Shown piece after piece: positions 60,990 to 64,000 of a stretch of DNA of 64,000 bases; within the stretch, counting starts at the first letter, position 1; each line of letters begins with the position of its first letter. Location of the stretch: the NCBI RefSeq assembly GCF_004354085.1, contig NZ_SMSE01000001.1:295335-359334 (forward strand), in the 5' to 3' direction. The notes beneath the pieces were generated by a model. The model made no database searches, had not been told where the DNA came from, and saw only the letters and a list, made by a program, of their open reading frames with translations. Made by a program: the position numbers and the translations under genes. This DNA is from Seongchinamella unica. GTDB lineage: Bacteria; Pseudomonadota; Gammaproteobacteria; Pseudomonadales; Halieaceae.

Positions 60990-62355
60990 GATGGAGTTTC
61001 CTGCCGTTGGAATGGAAATCAATGGGGAGTTCATGATCGACATGGATCGCCAGCTCGATGCCCGCGGGCACAAACACCGCATCGAAGCTCTGAGCCTGAC
61101 GCTCCCGCAACCACTGAGCGACTTCGTCGCTGCCCCCGCCTACTGTTTTGCCCAATACGTATTTACCCGTCTCACCTGAGACCACGCTGGTGGCCGTACC
61201 CGAATCGCTGATCAGGGTTGTGGTTTCAGACTGCGCCGCCGCTTCACCGGCAGCTTCGAGCGCCATCACGCCAATGCGCTGGGCCAGAAACGCCGGTGCG
61301 TTGGTCTTGCGCTCTCCCGTAATACAGGGAATACCGCGCGCATCGGAAATCCAACCCAGGGGTCTATCGCTGTTTCCACTGGAACCACCCAACTGATTGT
61401 CGTCACTGGATAGCGTCTGGATGGTGCCGTCCTCAAAAACAAAGGTCACCGATTCCAGTTTCCCGGTCACACAGGAGAGCGTCCAATCACCGATCGCCGT
61501 GCCGCTCCAGATCATGCCTTCAACACCTGGAATACGCAGACCATTGGCGGCCAGGTTTTCCTTGCCGGTAATCACCTTGAACGGCATGGGGTCGCGGACC
61601 TGCCCCTGGATAGGCACCCTGCCCACCAATGCGGTCATACCGGTGGATCCAATCAGTGTGGCGTTGCGAGGCACTGTGTAGACGGGGAGCGCCGTATTGA
61701 GGGCATCGGACCCTTTCGACACAAGCGATTGCACCTCCGGCCGGGTAGTGTCTAACGCATTGCGGCTGGTGCGAGTGAACCGGTTGATCAACGTCTCCTT
61801 ATCACCCTCAGGTGCTGGCGTGAACTCCAGGGGATTGACCCACACCAGCGATTCCGATTCCACCGCCGATGTTCCGATCCCATCCAGACCGAGTCCGATC
61901 GGAATATCGGAAACCGTGGACAACGGATGTGACGATGAGGTTCCAAGCCGGTTGGTCAGCGAATCCACCCTTGCCGTCAGCGCGGCGATGGCTGACGTGG
62001 TTTCGGTGGCGGCTGTGTCCAACCGCTTTGTCTCCAAAGCTGTCTGCACTTTCGACAGCACGTTGTTTTCGATCTGTTTTCTATCGTCGACAAGGCCGCG
62101 ATTCTCCAGTTTGAGGGCGGTGTTATCCCGACGCAGGGCATTGAGTTCCGAGGTCATGGCGCTGACATTCGCCGTCAGTGTCTTGATGGTGTCTGCGGGT
62201 GTATCGGCATCCGGTTTCGGCGCCCGCGGTACGGCCTCCAACAGCTGAGGTTGCCCTTCTTTCGGGGAGCAGGACTTCAGCCCAACTAGCACTGCCGCCA
62301 ACACAACGGAGCCGGCAAGAATAGGTAACAAACGATTACTGGTGACCATCGACAT
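60934..62355 (-). CDS. ICE conjugation protein, PFL_4705 family (TIGR03752), TraB/VirB10-like
   Basis: A 473-residue protein: one N-terminal membrane anchor (LLPILAGSVVLAAVLVGLK), a coiled-coil segment near residues 55-140 (TIKTLTANVSAMTSELNALR, ENNVLSKVQTALETKRLDTA), then the beta-rich VirB10-like part with LPVYTVPRNATLIGSTGMTA near 225 and VPAGIELAIHVDHELPIDFH near 438. Links inner and outer membrane parts of the mating pore. A start at the next ATG (62349) is equally possible. Confidence 0.9.
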   Translation of the reverse strand: MSMVTSNRLLPILAGSVVLAAVLVGLKSCSPKEGQPQLLEAVPRAPKPDADTPADTIKTLTANVSAMTSELNALRRDNTALKLENRGLVDDRKQIENNVLSKVQTALETKRLDTAATETTSAIAALTARVDSLTNRLGTSSSHPLSTVSDIPIGLGLDGIGTSAVESESLVWVNPLEFTPAPEGDKETLINRFTRTSRNALDTTRPEVQSLVSKGSDALNTALPVYTVPRNATLIGSTGMTALVGRVPIQGQVRDPMPFKVITGKENLAANGLRIPGVEGMIWSGTAIGDWTLSCVTGKLESVTFVFEDGTIQTLSSDDNQLGGSSGNSDRPLGWISDARGIPCITGERKTNAPAFLAQRIGVMALEAAGEAAAQSETTTLISDSGTATSVVSGETGKYVLGKTVGGGSDEVAQWLRERQAQSFDAVFVPAGIELAIHVDHELPIDFHSNGRKLHHETNLFEHATITTGSGLD

Positions 62356-62374
62356 GGTTGATTCCTATCCTCTC

Positions 62375-63184
62375 TCAAAGTGCCACATCGAAGGGCCGGT
62401 CAGAGACCAGATAGACGGCTGTCGTATCGGCCTCATTGCCGGCGGGTAACAGGCGATTATGTTGAAACGTGGCGGCCAGCCATGACCCGCGCAGTTCCCG
62501 CGGATCCAGCACCACCGCTGTTTGAGTACGATTGGTCAGTTTTACGGCGGTGACGTACTGCAGACCTACCTTCCAGGCGGCGACTGGCACGGCCTCAACC
62601 TTGGCGCCATACACCAGATCGACCGGTTTGCCATTTACCGGCATGGCAGCCACACCCGACTGACGGGGAATCAGTCGCGTTGGCGCATAGAGTTGTTGAG
62701 CCGCATATCGGGTTAACGCAGCATAGCCCCATGAACGTGATCGAGTGCCATACTTCGACTCAGCTGCACCTGTATTTTGCGGTGTTTCCAGCAGTATCTG
62801 CACATCAGGCAGTGAGCGCCCCTCTGCCTCGTCAGGCGCTGCTGAAATATCGAGGACGTACATCGGACCATCGGTTTCCGATCGCACCATGACACGGCTA
62901 GGCTCAAAAGACTGTCTGGCCAGTAGGTATACGGTGCCGTTGATGCTTTGAGTACGTAGCAATGGCGTCAGCGTCTGCGGCAAGCCGATACTCACCGAAT
63001 CAGGGAAATGAACAAGACGCTCTTCGCCCACGACCAACGGGATGACAATGGGTGATTTGTTCCAGACAACTCTTTCAGGACCATTCGAGGCCGCGTCATC
63101 GGCTTGCGCAAAGCACACCACGAAAAAACATAACCCTAGAAGAGCAACCCATTGGGCTGGAGAGTAACAATTCGGTGCTTTCAT
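62375..63184 (-). CDS. ICE conjugation protein, PFL_4704 family (TIGR03749), TraK-like
   Basis: A 269-residue secreted protein: signal peptide (WVALLGLCFFVVCFAQADD), then PERVVWNKSPIVIPLVVGEE near residue 36, VYLLARQSFEPSRVMVRS near 86 and, in the C-terminal half, QTAVVLDPRELRGSWLAATF. The TraK/VirB9-like class forms the outer part of the secretion pore. The start overlaps the stop of the previous gene by 4 bp; 19 bp separate it from the PFL_4705-like gene. Confidence 0.9.
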   Translation of the reverse strand: MKAPNCYSPAQWVALLGLCFFVVCFAQADDAASNGPERVVWNKSPIVIPLVVGEERLVHFPDSVSIGLPQTLTPLLRTQSINGTVYLLARQSFEPSRVMVRSETDGPMYVLDISAAPDEAEGRSLPDVQILLETPQNTGAAESKYGTRSRSWGYAALTRYAAQQLYAPTRLIPRQSGVAAMPVNGKPVDLVYGAKVEAVPVAAWKVGLQYVTAVKLTNRTQTAVVLDPRELRGSWLAATFQHNRLLPAGNEADTTAVYLVSDRPFDVAL

Positions 63185-63858
63185 CTAGAGGATTCCTCTT
63201 CAGTTCTGGTACCCGTTGCACCGGGCTCAGCCAGTTCGGCATCGGTTAATCGACGCGGGCCTTCAGTTCCGTACCCATCAAGAGCCATGCCCCAGGGATT
63301 AGTTTCAGGATCGATTGCTTGCCTCACCACGCGAATCGGATATCGAATAGTGGTCTGCTTAACGGTCATGCCTTTCACCGACTCCATCAAATCCAGATCC
63401 AGCCATACGATCCATGTGTCGGAGGACAACACGTCAACTCGGCGTTCTTCGTAGCCATGCCCCGGTACTTCATGCACACCCCTTACCCGGTAAGCCAGCT
63501 CACCGCGTCTGGCTTTTAGCTCCATATCCTCAATCAGATCATTGCGGTAGCGAGGCGTCAGATAAGGTGATATCCGAAAAATTGCACTGCCATAATCAGT
63601 CGCGCCGTTCTCGGGCCAGCGATTGAGTTGCTGAAAAATGTAGAACGCGAACGCATAGACATTCGCTGGAGGCACTTCCTCCGCGGCCAGCACTGCGCCA
63701 GAGCGCAAATCAGGTGGCACATAGACGCGCAGCTGTTTGGGGGCCTGACTCCAGCCAATCCAGAGCGCGAGAATGATCAGTCCTTGTAGGCCGATGACGG
63801 CCCACAGGGAGCGCAAATGCGAACGTACGTTATCGATTTCGAGACGGTAGCGGCGCAT
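63181..63858 (-). CDS. ICE conjugation protein, PFL_4703 family (TIGR03746), TraE-like
   Basis: About 225 residues from the ATG at 63858, which has GGGAGA seven bases upstream; the frame is open further but there overlaps the previous gene. One membrane segment (LWAVIGLQGLIILALWIGW near residue 15), then LRVYVPPDLRSGAVLAAEEV, VYAFAFYIFQQLNRWPENGA and YLTPRYRNDLIEDMELKARR. TraE/VirB8-like proteins are periplasmic assembly factors of the type IV secretion pore. The start overlaps the stop of TIGR03750 by 29 bp. Confidence 0.9.
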   Translation of the reverse strand: MRRYRLEIDNVRSHLRSLWAVIGLQGLIILALWIGWSQAPKQLRVYVPPDLRSGAVLAAEEVPPANVYAFAFYIFQQLNRWPENGATDYGSAIFRISPYLTPRYRNDLIEDMELKARRGELAYRVRGVHEVPGHGYEERRVDVLSSDTWIVWLDLDLMESVKGMTVKQTTIRYPIRVVRQAIDPETNPWGMALDGYGTEGPRRLTDAELAEPGATGTRTEEESSR

Positions 63859-64000
63859 GCTGCGTTCTCCCGATATCCCAGGACCCACTCCGTAGCACCC
63901 AGGGGACACGATACAGCCCCATGGTCTGCAGGCGGATACGTAACCATTGCTGGTAATAACCTTCTGGCCGCCCACGTTTGATACGCTGGAACAGCGTCGC
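63830..64000 (-). CDS. Conjugative transfer region protein (TIGR03750), C-terminal part
   Basis: Fifty-six codons run from the right edge to a stop at 63830: ATLFQRIKRGRPEGYYQQWL then RIRLQTMGLYRVPWVLRSGS and WDIGRTQ. The KRGRPEGYYQxWL signature and the position before the PFL_4703-like gene are typical of TIGR03750, a small TraL-like membrane protein. The N-terminal membrane segments lie beyond the window. Confidence 0.85.
   Translation of the reverse strand, partial: ATLFQRIKRGRPEGYYQQWLRIRLQTMGLYRVPWVLRSGSWDIGRTQHAPLPSRNR

Overview
The window looks like chromosomal DNA of a marine-type, respiratory Gammaproteobacterium. Large TonB-dependent receptors, periplasmic quinoproteins and cytochromes, DUF1552/DUF1592 proteins, phytanoyl-CoA and TauD dioxygenases and a Pseudomonas-type integrating conjugative element (ICE) fit the Halieaceae/Cellvibrionales, but that placement is inference. 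No rRNA, tRNA or CRISPR array was seen. The left third is clearly GC-rich; the right half is less so.

Region 1 (1-13041, all minus strand) is a glycogen operon read right to left: malQ-glgB-glgX-glgP-glgC-pgm-glgA, mostly with overlapping or nearly touching genes; glgA runs off the left edge. It covers ADP-glucose synthesis, chain elongation and branching, phosphorolysis, debranching and maltodextrin recycling. A secreted M20 amidohydrolase follows (13229-14530).

Region 2 (14.8-18.9 kb) is a gene graveyard around two intact genes, a Lipoprotein_15-like protein and an AraC regulator. The relics are two MaoC halves, an in-frame slice of a TonB receptor, a chimera of two secreted proteins, the tail of a SoxD-like cytochrome and a VOC fragment. 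Four of these match genes that are intact at 28-39 kb, so this is a decayed second copy of that cluster.

Region 3 (19.0-28.2 kb) holds a minus-strand oxidative operon (PhyH dioxygenase, GST, GMC oxidoreductase, ABM/YdhR-like protein), a divergent TauD-type dioxygenase with a readable promoter and operator, a YeiH-type exporter, an MFS pump, a TetR regulator, a DsbB-like protein and more relics (tauD, TonB receptor, RND pump).

Region 4 (28.35-41.04 kb, all minus) is an unusual periplasmic redox cluster: NTF2-like protein, cytochrome c', cytochrome b561, TonB receptor, a 365-residue secreted protein of unknown function, a DUF1592/1588/1585 haem protein, a DUF1552 protein, a Lipoprotein_15 repeat protein, HiPIP, SoxC and SoxD. 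There is no SoxXYZAB. It is the best candidate for an undescribed system.

Region 5 (41.2-51.1 kb) is a second minus-strand operon behind a promoter whose spacer carries a TetR-type operator: TonB receptor, PVADH-like quinohaemoprotein, a lipoprotein FAD (DAO) oxidase, a lipoprotein RidA, a PhyH dioxygenase, an HDAC-like amidohydrolase and a broken GST; a TetR gene is divergent. It suggests import and periplasmic oxidation of an amine- or alcohol-containing compound.

Region 6 (51.1-64.0 kb) starts with a gene-poor stretch holding a perfect 38-bp palindrome, then the mating-pair-formation block of an ICE of the PFL_47xx type, with a NERD/zinc-finger protein as apparent cargo on the opposite strand.
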